From a virus, in IMG/VR virus record IMGVR_UViG_3300044641_003944, positions 1 to 55,933 of that record: a stretch of 55,933 nucleotides of DNA; one strand, given 5' to 3'. This document shows, piece by piece, positions 21,301 to 28,600 of this stretch (positions within the stretch are counted from its first letter, which is position 1; the number at the start of each line of letters is the position of its first letter). The translations under genes and the position numbers were made by a program. Below the pieces are notes generated by a model. The model was not told the DNA's origin. It did no database searches and saw only the letters and a program-made list of their open reading frames with translations.

Positions 21301-23586
21301 GGAACTTCTGGAACAAGCGGAACTTCTGGTTCAACTGGAACTGATGGAACTTCTGGAACAACAGGTTCTTCTGGAACTTCGGGAATAGATGGTACATCTG
21401 GAAGTAGTGGTACAAATGGAACTACTGGTACTGCTGGTAGTAGTGGTACAAGTGGTACGCAAGGAACGTCTGGTTCTGATGGTACTTCTGGTTCATCTGG
21501 AACAAGTGGTTTGGATGGTACATATTTTGGTAGTAGTGGAACAAGCGGAAGTTCAGGAAGTAGTGGTACTTCAGGCACAAGCGGTACTTCAGGAACAAGC
21601 GGAACTTCTGGATTGGATGGAACTTTCTTTGGTAGTAGTGGTACTTCTGGTAGTGAAGGTTCTTCTGGAACTTCTGGTAGTGGAGGTTCTTCTGGAACTT
21701 CTGGTTCAACTGGTACTGGAGGAACTTCGGGAACAACTGGTACATCTGGTTCTTCTGGATTAAATGGTACATTCTTTGGTACAAACGGAACAAGCGGAAC
21801 TTCTGGGACAAGTGGAACAAGTGGTTCATCGGGTTCAACTGGTACAGCTGGTTCATCGGGTACTTCTGGTATATCTGGTAGTTCTGGATTGGATGGAACG
21901 TTCTTTGGTTCTTCTGGAACGTCAGGAACTTCTGGTTCTAATGGAACTTCTGGTTCAACTGGTACTGCTGGTTCAAGCGGAAGTAGTGGTACATCTGGTA
22001 CTTCTGGATTGGATGGAACTTTCTTCGGTTCAAGTGGAAGTAGTGGTAGTGCTGGTTCATCAGGAACTTCTGGTGCTGGTTCAAGTGGTAGCAGTGGTTC
22101 TTCTGGAAGTAGTGGTACAAGTGGTTTAGATGGTACATTATTTGGTTCAAGCGGAAGTAGTGGTTCATCGGGAACTTCTGGAGCCGGAACTTCTGGTAGT
22201 AGTGGTAGTACGGGTTCGTCTGGTTCAGCTGGTACTTCTGGTTTAGATGGTACATTCTTTGGAAGTAGTGGTACAAGTGGATTGTCTGGTACTAATGGAA
22301 GTACAGGAACTGCTGGTTCTTCTGGTACTTCTGGTATTAGTGGTACAAATGGTACTTCTGGAACTTCTGGTTTTGATGGTACATTCTTTGGAAGTAGTGG
22401 TACATCGGGTAGTTCTGGAACAAGCGGAACTTCTGGTTCAACTGGTACTGATGGTACAACAGGTTCAGCAGGTACTTCTGGTATTTCTGGAACAAGTGGA
22501 TTTGACGGTACATTCTTTGGTTCATCAGGAACTTCTGGTACTTCTGGTACTTCTGGTTCAACTGGTACTGCTGGTTCTTCTGGTTCAACTGGTACTGATG
22601 GTACTTCTGGTATTTCTGGAACAAGTGGATTTGACGGTACATATTTTGGTTCGTCTGGAACATCAGGAACTTCTGGTTCTAATGGAACTTCTGGTTCAAC
22701 TGGTACTGATGGAACTTCTGGTTCAACTGGTACAAATGGAACAAGTGGAAGTAGCGGTTTAAATGGTACATTCTTTGGAAGTAGTGGTACTAGTGGAGCT
22801 AATGGTTCTACTGGAGTAGCTGGTACTTCTGGTACTTCTGGTACAACACCTCCAAACTTTACGTCTGGAACTTCTGGAAGTGGAGGTACATCCGGCATAA
22901 CAGGAACTTCTGGTACTTCTGGTACAACACCTCCAAACTTTACATCTGGAACAAGTGGAAGTTCCGGACAAACTGGTACTTCTGGTACTTCTGGTACAAC
23001 TCCGCCTAACTTTACATCTGGAACAAGTGGAAGTGGTGGCACATCAGGACAAACTGGTACATCAGGAACTTCTGGTACAACACCTCCAAACTTTACGTCT
23101 GGAACTTCTGGTACAAATGGATTTAGTTTAAATGGTACAACCAATAATGGATTACTTACATATCAAGATGTTCCTGTTGCGGCTTTTGTTGAAAGTAATT
23201 TAACATTTGATGGTACTACTTTATCCATAACAGGAAACATAGTATCTTCTACACATATAACTTCAACTACATTTAGAGAAACTTATATTGATTTAGGAAC
23301 TGGAACAAGCGCAACATTAGACCTATCAACAGCAAATAATTTTAGAAGACAATTTAGTGGTACATCTACATTAACATTCTCAAACCCACCTGCCTCAAAT
23401 GCATTTGGATTTACATTTACAATGATAAACGCTGGTGGTTATTCAATAACTTGGCCTGCTAGTGTAGATTGGGTTAATGGAAGTGCTCCAATATTAACAT
23501 CAATTGGTACTGATGTATTATCATTCTTTACATTTAATGGTGGTACAACTTATTACGGATTTGTAGTTGGAAAAAATATGAGTTAA
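12307..23586 (+). CDS. Giant tail fibre with cupredoxin-like domains and Gly-Thr-Ser tract (3759 aa)
   Basis: Residues 1 to about 2450 contain around two dozen copies of a fibre unit (SGSVTASVSP.FGF, SGS.FTGS, ISGSLF, SGSG..LF.IPRSAL). Related GDGS.LTN units are typical of phage fibres built as trimeric beta structures. Two cupredoxin-like domains interrupt the array at about residues 738-843 and 1363-1471, each with His (GHPF), Cys, His and Met in the positions expected for type-1 copper ligands. Residues about 2452-3604 are Gly-X-Y triplets rich in Thr and Ser. The last 155 residues are a non-repeated domain with an LTFDGTTLSITGNIV strand and a hydrophobic C-terminus, probably the distal tip. 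The start ATG follows tandem phage-type promoter motifs. The role in host attachment is inferred from architecture and from its fibre-gene neighbours. Confidence 0.8.
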   Translation: MAISNLLTGRVRVVSPKNVTSERYQFLDLSQAEPNLGVPNFSASLSGSPAIVVSDDQGNRAFVRSLDLDRATGAFTGSFTGSFTGSYFGDGSQLFNLPGATFIASGSATASFQQGDLLINTNTRVQGDLYVDDTIYAESLIVSYISSSVIYSSGSNVFGDNYNDTQQFTGSVLVSSSIIVNDITASQSISGSFTGSFFGDGRDIFNLPQATRLVTGSVTASVTPEDGFKVVSIDSGSTFTGSLFVSGNMTIPSGSGFFSGSGEGLFNIPLSALNIDSLVASRIASGSVTASVSPTEGFKVLSVASGSTFTGSLFVSGNVVIPSGSGFFSGSGEGLFNIPLSALNIDSLVSTELASGSVTASVSPVFGFRVASQESGSQFTGSINISGSLFVSPFSGSLQLASGSNYYGEGQYLRNIPRSALTEDALISNEIKSGSITASVSPDFGFKVQTPFTGSQIGSQFTGSVDVSGSVKAFTFIGDGSQLTNVQAAAAPRIESGSVTASVSPNFGFRVESAQSGSEFTGSIEVSGSIFLNSGSFYSGSGERLFNIPRAALTPDALLSVEIKSGSVTASVSPQFGFRVESADSGSEFTGSVDISGSIFLNSGSFYSGSGRGLFDIPRSALAPDALISNLIASGSVTASVTPDFGFTVDSLESGSRFTGSLFVSGNIEILTGSFSGSGKNLREIPLTAIPDLDLSKIGSGSVTASIRPNEGFRVNTFSTFTGSMLISASAIYLPSESIQTVFNVTNSGISQYVFSGAAIGTNPTLTLVRGITYTFNVNAPGHPFWIKTIQTTGTGDAYSTGVTNNGDDVGVITFTPANDSPSRLYYICQNHSAMNGVIDIVDGILQRGPDVTISGSLFVSDRIVAREVTASISASYIQGDGAGLFNIPRSAFTGDSFRIASGSVTASVSPVFGFKVESTERGSELSGSVKVSGSIVASSVTAVSMSAFDISGSFQGDGSRLTNIVIPPLETTQIASGSVTASAIPDKGFVVFSPTNGSQFTGSIFISGSRGVELTSGSSFSGSGARLFDIPRTALAPDALDTNRILSGSVTASVTPDFGFRVQSTEKGSQFSGSLFLSGSVFLRTGSFSGSGRQLFDIPVAALSDLDTSKIFSGSVTASVSPNFGFVVTSVASGSTINGSLVVSGSTRFRMGVSASVFSGSGAGLTDIPFSALSQELFRIASGSVTASALPDRGFVVESELVGSEFTGSVDISGSLIITATSGALVLGSSSAYYGEGTYLRNIPRNALSEDALISTEIKSGSVTASVSPNFGFVVKSAESGSEFTGSIDVSGSVTVKSGSFFIGDGRFLNNITLANLAIDSTKIFSGSATASISPSEGFKVNTHSRFDGSFIVSSSTRPTPDYLLNTTFLVTNDGSSAYNISDTIISGSNPTITLVKGVTYTFNVNASGHPFYIKTVNSIGTANAYNTGVTNNGDDVGVIIFTPPSDAPNVLYYNCQLHSSMFGVINIVDEITTPATIQFIGNTKIEGNLTASMFSGSGRGLFDIPRSAITEDSVRIASGSVTASVSPESGFLVESVISGSTFSGSVVVSGSMFLNFTSGALYIDSSSGLYSDGQFLRNIPRSALTEDALISTEIKSGSVTASVAPDYGFRVITDSTSSIDEFGVYTTQIGSRFTGSVDVSGSLFINEVSGAIYLQSSSNYYGEGRYLRNIPRSALTEDALISTEIKSGSVTASVTPDEGFRVITDRTGSQIGSQFTGSVNISGSLISDDVTARGFFFGDGRFITNVQAAAAPLIASGSATASVASGESFVVITSKTGSQIGSEFTGSIGVSGSVSAFDVTSTGFFFGDGRFITNVVATAAPFIASGSATASVANGFDFRVITAATGSEVGSEFTGSVSVSGSLTADDLTARGFLFGDGRFITNVQAAAAPLIASGSATASVQSGDTFRVVTAPLSGSYRSQFTSSVAISGSITASIYFGDGGGLFNIPPDAIENLELAKINSGSGFAQIDPTKLEVNVPITASRYDGDGSGLFNIPPEALDDLKIDRIQSGSFEAVISPNRGLEIGTRTFVSGNLSVSGGLFVTGGNVTVSSGSSFIGDGSGLTNINIANLSFETSLLQSGSAIARISPNFGFVVNTSSLIDGNLVVSNKITASNLIFAPLFTGSFLGTYNFQGVGPTASAEYDILRFDTDRGYFVPQPETSLTETVSFNSVSDLTIVHNLGIRYPMVQVYATGSEDQLLPGQIISIDDDTIQIKFAGLTSGHVVIGSGGSLINGTINGDRVFGPVLSASYAVTAEFAKTVAGFDSASLANLSASLSDTAQYVRNNQTSSMSVFSAVSSSYALTASYIENLSGLNLTDYVRNDRTSSMTVLSASFARTASYALFAQNASNVDTTNFVQNSQTASMLVGTASLAYTASYALYALNAEGVNTASFLQVNKDSSINANLTVSGSLGVSGSLLLQSLQTGSSEDVVIWNSVTKKLERRNIVAAVGSSGTGGTSGLDGTAGSSGSSGTSGTSGSSGTSGTSGSAGSSGSSGTSGQDGSSGSSGSSGSSGSSGSSGSSGSSGSSGSSGSSGTSGSSGTSGSSGTSGTTGSSGTSGSSGTSGSSGSSGSSGSSGSSGTTGSSGSSGSSGSSGSSGSSGTSGTSGTSGTSGTSGTSGTSGTSGSSGSGGSSGTSGTSGTSGTSGSSGSSGSSGSGGTSGSGGTSGSSGSGGTSGSGGTSGTSGTSGSGGTSGSSGSGGTSGSGGTTGSAGTSGTSGSSATAGTGGTSGTSGTSGTSGTSGSGGTSGTSGSGGTSGTSGSDGLSGTSGTSGTSGTSGSGGTSGTSGTSGTTGSAGTSGTSGSSGSSGTSGTSGEDGTSGTSGSSGSSGTSGTTGSSGTSGSSGTSGSSGSSGSSGSSGTSGTTGSSGTSGTSGTSGTSGTDGTSGTSGSSGSSGTSGTTGSSGSSGSSGTSGTSGTDGTSGTSGSAGSSGTSGTNGSAGTSGSSGSSGTSGTDGTSGSSGSSGTSGSTGTDGTSGTTGSDGTSGTSGSDGSSGTSGTSGTSGTSGSTGTDGTSGTTGSSGTSGIDGTSGSSGTNGTTGTAGSSGTSGTQGTSGSDGTSGSSGTSGLDGTYFGSSGTSGSSGSSGTSGTSGTSGTSGTSGLDGTFFGSSGTSGSEGSSGTSGSGGSSGTSGSTGTGGTSGTTGTSGSSGLNGTFFGTNGTSGTSGTSGTSGSSGSTGTAGSSGTSGISGSSGLDGTFFGSSGTSGTSGSNGTSGSTGTAGSSGSSGTSGTSGLDGTFFGSSGSSGSAGSSGTSGAGSSGSSGSSGSSGTSGLDGTLFGSSGSSGSSGTSGAGTSGSSGSTGSSGSAGTSGLDGTFFGSSGTSGLSGTNGSTGTAGSSGTSGISGTNGTSGTSGFDGTFFGSSGTSGSSGTSGTSGSTGTDGTTGSAGTSGISGTSGFDGTFFGSSGTSGTSGTSGSTGTAGSSGSTGTDGTSGISGTSGFDGTYFGSSGTSGTSGSNGTSGSTGTDGTSGSTGTNGTSGSSGLNGTFFGSSGTSGANGSTGVAGTSGTSGTTPPNFTSGTSGSGGTSGITGTSGTSGTTPPNFTSGTSGSSGQTGTSGTSGTTPPNFTSGTSGSGGTSGQTGTSGTSGTTPPNFTSGTSGTNGFSLNGTTNNGLLTYQDVPVAAFVESNLTFDGTTLSITGNIVSSTHITSTTFRETYIDLGTGTSATLDLSTANNFRRQFSGTSTLTFSNPPASNAFGFTFTMINAGGYSITWPASVDWVNGSAPILTSIGTDVLSFFTFNGGTTYYGFVVGKNMS
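14518..14836 (+). other. Cupredoxin-like domain 1 inside the giant fibre
   Basis: The segment reads NPTLTLVRGITYTFNV, GHPFWIKT, a GVTNNGDDVG turn and ending YYICQNHSAMNG. The His of GHPF plus C-x2-H-x2-M are the candidate type-1 copper ligands. In plastocyanin the Cys-His spacing is also x2, while the Met lies two residues further on, so copper binding is possible but not shown. Confidence 0.55.
16393..16719 (+). other. Cupredoxin-like domain 2 inside the giant fibre
   Basis: This is a second copy of the domain at 14518, with GHPFYIKT, the same GVTNNGDDVG turn, and YYNCQLHSSMFG. All four candidate copper ligands are kept although the flanking residues have diverged, which argues that they are under selection. 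Confidence 0.55.
19662..23120 (+). repeat. Gly-Thr-Ser/Gly-Ser-Ser triplet tract with periodic interruptions
   Basis: About 1150 codons have Gly at every third position and Thr, Ser, occasionally Ala, Asp or Asn between. From about 21508 to 22782 eleven units of the form G(L/F)(D/N)GT(F/Y/L)FG break the register by one residue. From about 22847 to 23100 four GTTPPNFTSG units follow. The tract could form a collagen-like triple helix or a polyglycine-II-like bundle acting as a flexible or extended shaft. Confidence 0.9.
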
Positions 23587-23597
23587 TAATTATAGTT

Positions 23598-24500
23598 ATG
23601 AGTATAGCAAGAAAATTAATACCATCGGATTCAGCAGAAGTGTTTCCATTTGTATTTAGAATCCAAACAACAACAGCAAATACAGTATTTACTGTACCTT
23701 TGGTTGATTTTGGATTACTAAAACCAAATCTTACGATAAGTTGGGGTGATGGTACATCATCTCCTTTGATAACATCATCATCTTCTACCGATAGAATCAA
23801 AACATACACAACACCGGGTACATATACTATTACTATTAGTGGATTTATGCCAGGATTTTCGGTAAATAATAATATTAATATTAGAAATCTTATTATCGAA
23901 TTAGTACAATGGGGAATTGTTGGATTAAGAACTATAAATTTTTATGGTTGTCAAAATTTAACATCTATTCCTGGTAGTGCAACTCTTGATGATGTTGGTG
24001 GATATACTGGATTAGCAGAAGTTGTAAATTTCAACTCATTTTTTCAAGCAACTAGATTAGCAAATATACCAGCTGACCTTTTTGATTATTCACCAAATGC
24101 TACAACGTTTTCAAATACATTCGCATCGATATTAACATTGACAAGCGTACCAACTGGATTATTTGATAACGTACCTTCTGCAACTACATTTGCATCTTGT
24201 TTCTTTGCATGCACCGCACTTACTTCAGTACCATCAACATTGTTTGACCAAAATATAAACGCATCAAACTTTTCTGGTACTTTTAGAAATTGTAGAGCAC
24301 TTACAAATGTATTACAATTTACAAATAATGTAAACGCATTGATTTTTAATAACTGCTATAATATGAGTTCTACAACAAATGCACTTACAGGCACAGCACC
24401 TGAATTATGGAATAGAACCCCAACACCTTCTGGAACTGATTGTTTTAATAATTGTGTTAATTTAACAAATTTCGCAACAATACCTGCAAACTTTAAGTAA
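23598..24500 (+). CDS. Leucine-rich-repeat (BspA/DUF285-like) adhesin with PKD-like N-terminus
   Basis: The 300-residue protein has a PKD-like beta domain at about residues 40-90 (SWGDGTSS, then TYTTPGTYTITISG). From residue about 110 it has repeats of the form F..C..LTSVP..LFD, with Cys and Phe at regular spacing. That pattern is typical of BspA-like/DUF285 leucine-rich repeats, which bind surfaces in bacterial adhesins. It begins 11 nt after the giant fibre stop and is followed at once by a tail-fibre chaperone-like gene, so it is probably a receptor-binding tip protein. There is no signal peptide, consistent with assembly in the cytoplasm onto a virion. The receptor is unknown. Confidence 0.6.
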   Translation: MSIARKLIPSDSAEVFPFVFRIQTTTANTVFTVPLVDFGLLKPNLTISWGDGTSSPLITSSSSTDRIKTYTTPGTYTITISGFMPGFSVNNNINIRNLIIELVQWGIVGLRTINFYGCQNLTSIPGSATLDDVGGYTGLAEVVNFNSFFQATRLANIPADLFDYSPNATTFSNTFASILTLTSVPTGLFDNVPSATTFASCFFACTALTSVPSTLFDQNINASNFSGTFRNCRALTNVLQFTNNVNALIFNNCYNMSSTTNALTGTAPELWNRTPTPSGTDCFNNCVNLTNFATIPANFK

Positions 24501-24501
24501 T

Positions 24502-24945
24502 ATGTATTTAAGAATTATAGATGAAACGATAAATTATCCTTATACTATTAAGGAATTGAGAGAAGCCTATCCTAATGTAAGTTTACCTGCTGAATTATCG
24601 GATGAAATGTTGGCAGATTGGGATGTGTATGTGGTTACTCCAACTACAATGCCAAATGATTATACAAAAAATATTACCGAAGGAACTCCTGTTTTGACGG
24701 ATGGTGTATATTATCAAAATTGGATTCAAATAAATGCAACCGAATCTGAAATAAATTATAGATTAGAAAACCAATGGGAAGAAGTAAGAATAATTAGAAA
24801 TGAATTACTTAAAGAATCTGATTGGACTCAATTAAATGATATTTCTCAAACAATAAAAGATTTGTGGAGTACTTATAGACAAGAATTGAGAGATGTAACG
24901 AATCAGCAAAATCCGTTTAATATAGAATGGCCTGTAAAACCCTAA
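24502..24945 (+). CDS. Phage tail-fibre assembly chaperone-like protein (147 aa)
   Basis: The C-terminal half carries a characteristic pattern: W.EVR..RNELLKESDWTQL, then a helix with LWSTYRQELRDV, and a WPVKP end. This matches what I recall of the phage tail assembly chaperone family (Phage_tail_APC). Such proteins are often encoded beside receptor-binding fibres and help them fold or trimerise. The gene starts one base after the adhesin stop (TAAtATG), implying translational coupling and suggesting that the adhesin is the client. In some phages this domain is part of a virion protein, so a structural role is an alternative. Confidence 0.6.
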   Translation: MYLRIIDETINYPYTIKELREAYPNVSLPAELSDEMLADWDVYVVTPTTMPNDYTKNITEGTPVLTDGVYYQNWIQINATESEINYRLENQWEEVRIIRNELLKESDWTQLNDISQTIKDLWSTYRQELRDVTNQQNPFNIEWPVKP

Positions 24946-24961
24946 AAGATATGGAAGTTTA

Positions 24962-24969
24962 TATTTATA
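24962..24969 (+). promoter_or_regulatory. ATATTTATA candidate phage promoter
   Basis: TATTTATA in the 49-nt gap after the chaperone-like gene, ending 25 nt before the ATG at 24995. Confidence 0.45.
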
Positions 24970-24994
24970 CCTATAACAAAATAGTTAAGGTAAA

Positions 24995-25276
24995 ATGGTA
25001 ATACACAATCCTATATTTTCGGGTTCTATAATTCAAGATAGAAATAATGCTTTTGCGGATTTAAGTGGTTCGTTTACTGGTTCTTTAACTGGTTCATTTA
25101 AAGGTACAATTGATGTTCAACAAGCATCATTTGCAAATTTAAGTATAACTAATAAATTATCGGTAAGTGGTTCTTTAATAATGACCGGTTCTATGAATTT
25201 GAATGCCGGTGGATATTTAGTAGATGGGGTGAATGTATTAGATTCAGCTATCGCATTTGCAATAGCGTTGGGATAA
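24995..25276 (+). CDS. Small fibre-repeat protein (93 aa)
   Basis: The protein is almost entirely the fibre unit of the giant genes on either side: SGSFTGSLTGSFKGTID, then SVSGSLIMTGSMNL, with a hydrophobic end. It could be a minor fibre piece or a remnant of a fibre duplication. It has its own upstream phage-type promoter motif and an A-rich start, which favours a real gene. Confidence 0.6.
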   Translation: MVIHNPIFSGSIIQDRNNAFADLSGSFTGSLTGSFKGTIDVQQASFANLSITNKLSVSGSLIMTGSMNLNAGGYLVDGVNVLDSAIAFAIALG

Positions 25277-25290
25277 AAAAATAAAAAAAA

Positions 25291-25623
25291 ATGGCAAACG
25301 CATTTAAAAATAGTATAGCAAGTTCAATTGGAACAACTGGTGTGCCGGTTTACACAACACCAGCAAATACATCAACAACGGTAATTGGTGTTGGTGTGGC
25401 AAACGTAAATACAAACAATATTTCGGTTAGTGTAATGGTGAGAGATGTATCTGCAAATAAAGTTGCATACGTTGTTAAAGATGCGTTGATAGTGCCTGGT
25501 AGTTCTAATGTGTTGGTTGGTGGTGAACAAAAGTTAGTTTTAGAAAGTGGAGATTTTCTTTCGGTAACATCATCATTAGCTAATTCGGCAGATGTAATTG
25601 TTTCGGTATTGGAGATAACATAA
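25291..25623 (+). CDS. Small beta-rich virion protein (110 aa)
   Basis: Predicted to be mostly beta strands: VYTTPANTSTTVIGVGVANV, VSVMVRD, DALIVPGSS, GGEQKLVLESGD and VIVSVLEIT. The same framework surrounds the inserted domain of the 307-residue protein at 11316, so the two are paralogues. The start is the ATG after a run of A residues (aaaaataaaaaaaaATGGC). It lies between two fibre genes, so a tail-associated role is likely. No enzyme motif is seen. Confidence 0.6.
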   Translation: MANAFKNSIASSIGTTGVPVYTTPANTSTTVIGVGVANVNTNNISVSVMVRDVSANKVAYVVKDALIVPGSSNVLVGGEQKLVLESGDFLSVTSSLANSADVIVSVLEIT

Positions 25624-25635
25624 AAGTTTTAATGA

Positions 25636-28600
25636 ATGGAATATTTGGGTAAAAGTCCTAATGGGTTAAATCAACTAAGTTCATCCTTAGTTGGTTTGTT
25701 TGTAAGTGGTAGTAATATAGCACAATTTTCATCAGCATCAGTAAATGTTGTTGGTAGTGTTACTGCTTCTGGAATACAAGCATACGAAATAGATTCTTTT
25801 GGAAACTTACCATTGGAAATAAAATCTAATACTCAAATAACTGGGTCTTTAGCTGTATCATCTTCAATAACCGCATCTTTATTTAGAGGTGATGGTGCCG
25901 GATTGTTTAATATATCAGCCACATCTATTGGTGATATTGATAAAATAAAATCAGGTTCAGCAACTGCAATAATTTCACCAAATAAAGGGTTGGTAGTAAA
26001 TGTACCAACTTCAATTGATGGTGTATTGGCAGTAAACGGAAATTCAAACATAACTGGTTCAGTTGTAATAAGCCAAAACTTAAATGTGGCTGGAAAAATT
26101 ACAACAACTGAATTACATACAACATTTATATCATCTTCAGTAATATTCTCATCTGGTTCAAATAAATTTGGTGACAACGTTATTGATAGACAAGAAATAA
26201 CTGGTTCTTTAAACGTAAGTGGTTCTATATTTGTAGGCGGAAATACAATACCAACCGATAATACAACAAATGAGGTGTTGGTGTTGAATACTACAACTGG
26301 TAGAATTAGTAGAAGATTTGCAGCAGCAACTTCTGGTACATCAGGAACTTCTGGCACATCAGGAACTTCTGGAACATCAGGAACTTCTGGAACATCAGGA
26401 ACTTCTGGCACATCGGGAACTTCTGGAACAAGCGGAACTTCTGGTACATCAGGAACTTCTGGTACATCAGGAACTTCTGGTACATCGGGAACTTCTGGTA
26501 CATCGGGAACTTCTGGAACATCAGGAACTTCTGGTACAAGTGGAACATCGGGTTCTTCTGGTACTCGTGGAACAAGCGGAACTTCTGGAACATCAGGAAC
26601 TTCTGGCACATCGGGAACTTCTGGTACAAGTGGTACATCTGGTTCTAGTGGAACAAGCGGAGCTAGTGGTAGTAGTGGTAGTAGTGGAACATCTGGAACT
26701 TCTGGCACAAGCGGTACATCTGGAACTTCGGGTATAAGTGGTAGTAGTGGAACGAGTGGAAGTAGTGGAACAAGTGGTTCTTCTGGAAGTAGTGGAACGA
26801 GTGGAAGTAGTGGAACAAGTGGTTCATCGGGAACTTCTGGTATAAGTGGTACATCAGGAACTTCTGGTATAAGTGGTACATCAGGAACTTCTGGTACATC
26901 GGGAATAAGTGGAAGTGCTGGTACGTCTGGTACAAGTGGTATAAGTGGTACATCGGGAACTTCTGGTACATCAGGAACAAGTGGAACATCGGGAACTTCT
27001 GGATTAACTGGAGCCGGTGGTGGTACTGGAAGTTCTGGTTCAAGTGGTTCTTCTGGAACTTCAGGAACATCTGGAACAAGCGGAACATCAGGAACTTCTG
27101 GGACTAGTGGTATAGGTGGAGCAAGTGGTACTAGCGGAACATCAGGAACTTCTGGGACTAGTGGTACATCGGGTATAAATGGAAGTAGTGGAACATCCGG
27201 TACACGTGGAACTTCTGGTACAAGCGGAGCTAGTGGAACTGGTGGTACTTCTGGTACATCAGGAACTTCTGGGACTAGTGGTACATCTGGTACATCGGGT
27301 ACTTCTGGTACTTCTGGTACTTCTGGTTCACGTGGAACTTCTGGAACAAGTGGAGCCAGCGGAAGTGCAGGTTCATCGGGAACTTCTGGAACAAGTGGCA
27401 CATCCGGAACTTCGGGTATAAGTGGTTCATCGGGAACTTCTGGTACATCAGGAACTTCTGGTACATCAGGAACTTCTGGTAGTCGTGGTACAAGCGGAAC
27501 TTCTGGCACAAGTGGAGTAAGTGGAAGTGCCGGTACAAGTGGTACTTCTGGTACAAGCGGAACATCGGGAACATCTGGAACATCGGGAACTTCTGGAACA
27601 TCTGGAACTTCTGGAACATCTGGAACTTCTGGAACATCGGGAACTTCTGGAACATCAGGAGTAAGTGGTTCATCAGGAACTTCTGGTACAAGTGGAACAT
27701 CGGGAACTTCTGGAACAAGCGGTACGTCTGGAACATCAGGAACTTCTGGAACAAGTGGTGTAAGTGGTTCATCGGGAACTTCTGGTACATCGGGAACAAG
27801 CGGTACATCAGGAACAAGCGGTACATCAGGAACAAGAGGAACTTCTGGTACAAGCGGAACTTCTGGTACGAGCGGAACATCCGGTACATCAGGAACATCT
27901 GGAACAAGTGGTTCATCTGGAACGCGTGGGACTTCTGGAACTTCTGGAACTTCTGGTACATCAGGAACTTCTGGAACAAGCGGAAGTAGTGGTTCATCTG
28001 GATTACTATCATTAACTGGTACAACTGATAATGGTGTAATCACATTAAATGGAACTGCACCAAACGCAACTGTTGAAGCAAACTTAAAATTCGATGGTAG
28101 TACATTGACAGTAACGGGGGATGCTACAATTAGTGGTAACTTAACTGTAAGTGGTACAACAACTACAATTAATACCGAAACAATCCTATTAGCGGATAAT
28201 ATTATAACTCTTAACTCAAACTTCACATCTGGAGCACCAACTGAAAATGCTGGTATCGAAGTTAGGAGAGGTTCATCTGCAACTGTACAATTTTATTGGG
28301 ATGAAACCAATGATAGATGGTATGCAGATAATACATTACAGGTTGTAGGCAACGTAATCCTTAGTGGTACAATAGATACTGGACAGGGAGCAACGGAAGT
28401 TCATTTAATGAATCAGAATCTTCGTACAACTGATAACGTAACACATGCTACAATTACAGCAACAAATGGTGTAAGTGTAACTGGTGGAAACCTTTCAGTA
28501 AGTGCTGGTAATATAACTATAAGTGGTACAATAGATACTGGACAAGGTGCAACCGAAGTTCATTTAATGAACCAAAACGTTAGAACTTCTGATAACGTAC

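Noticed and set aside
19700-22760. Several plus-strand frames of 100-300 codons rich in Leu-Val-Glu within the repeat tract
   Set aside because: They are shifted readings of the same repeats, with only a few residue types and no spacing or start signals of real genes.
19452-23144. A 1230-codon open frame on the minus strand rich in Pro-Glu-Val-Pro
   Set aside because: It is the reverse reading of the Gly-Thr-Ser codons, with no plausible start context; a composition shadow. The 797-codon minus-strand frame at 25833-28226 is the same.
26329-28002. Short regular DNA repeats that might be read as a CRISPR array
   Set aside because: The units are contiguous coding triplets with no unique spacers and no palindromic repeat.
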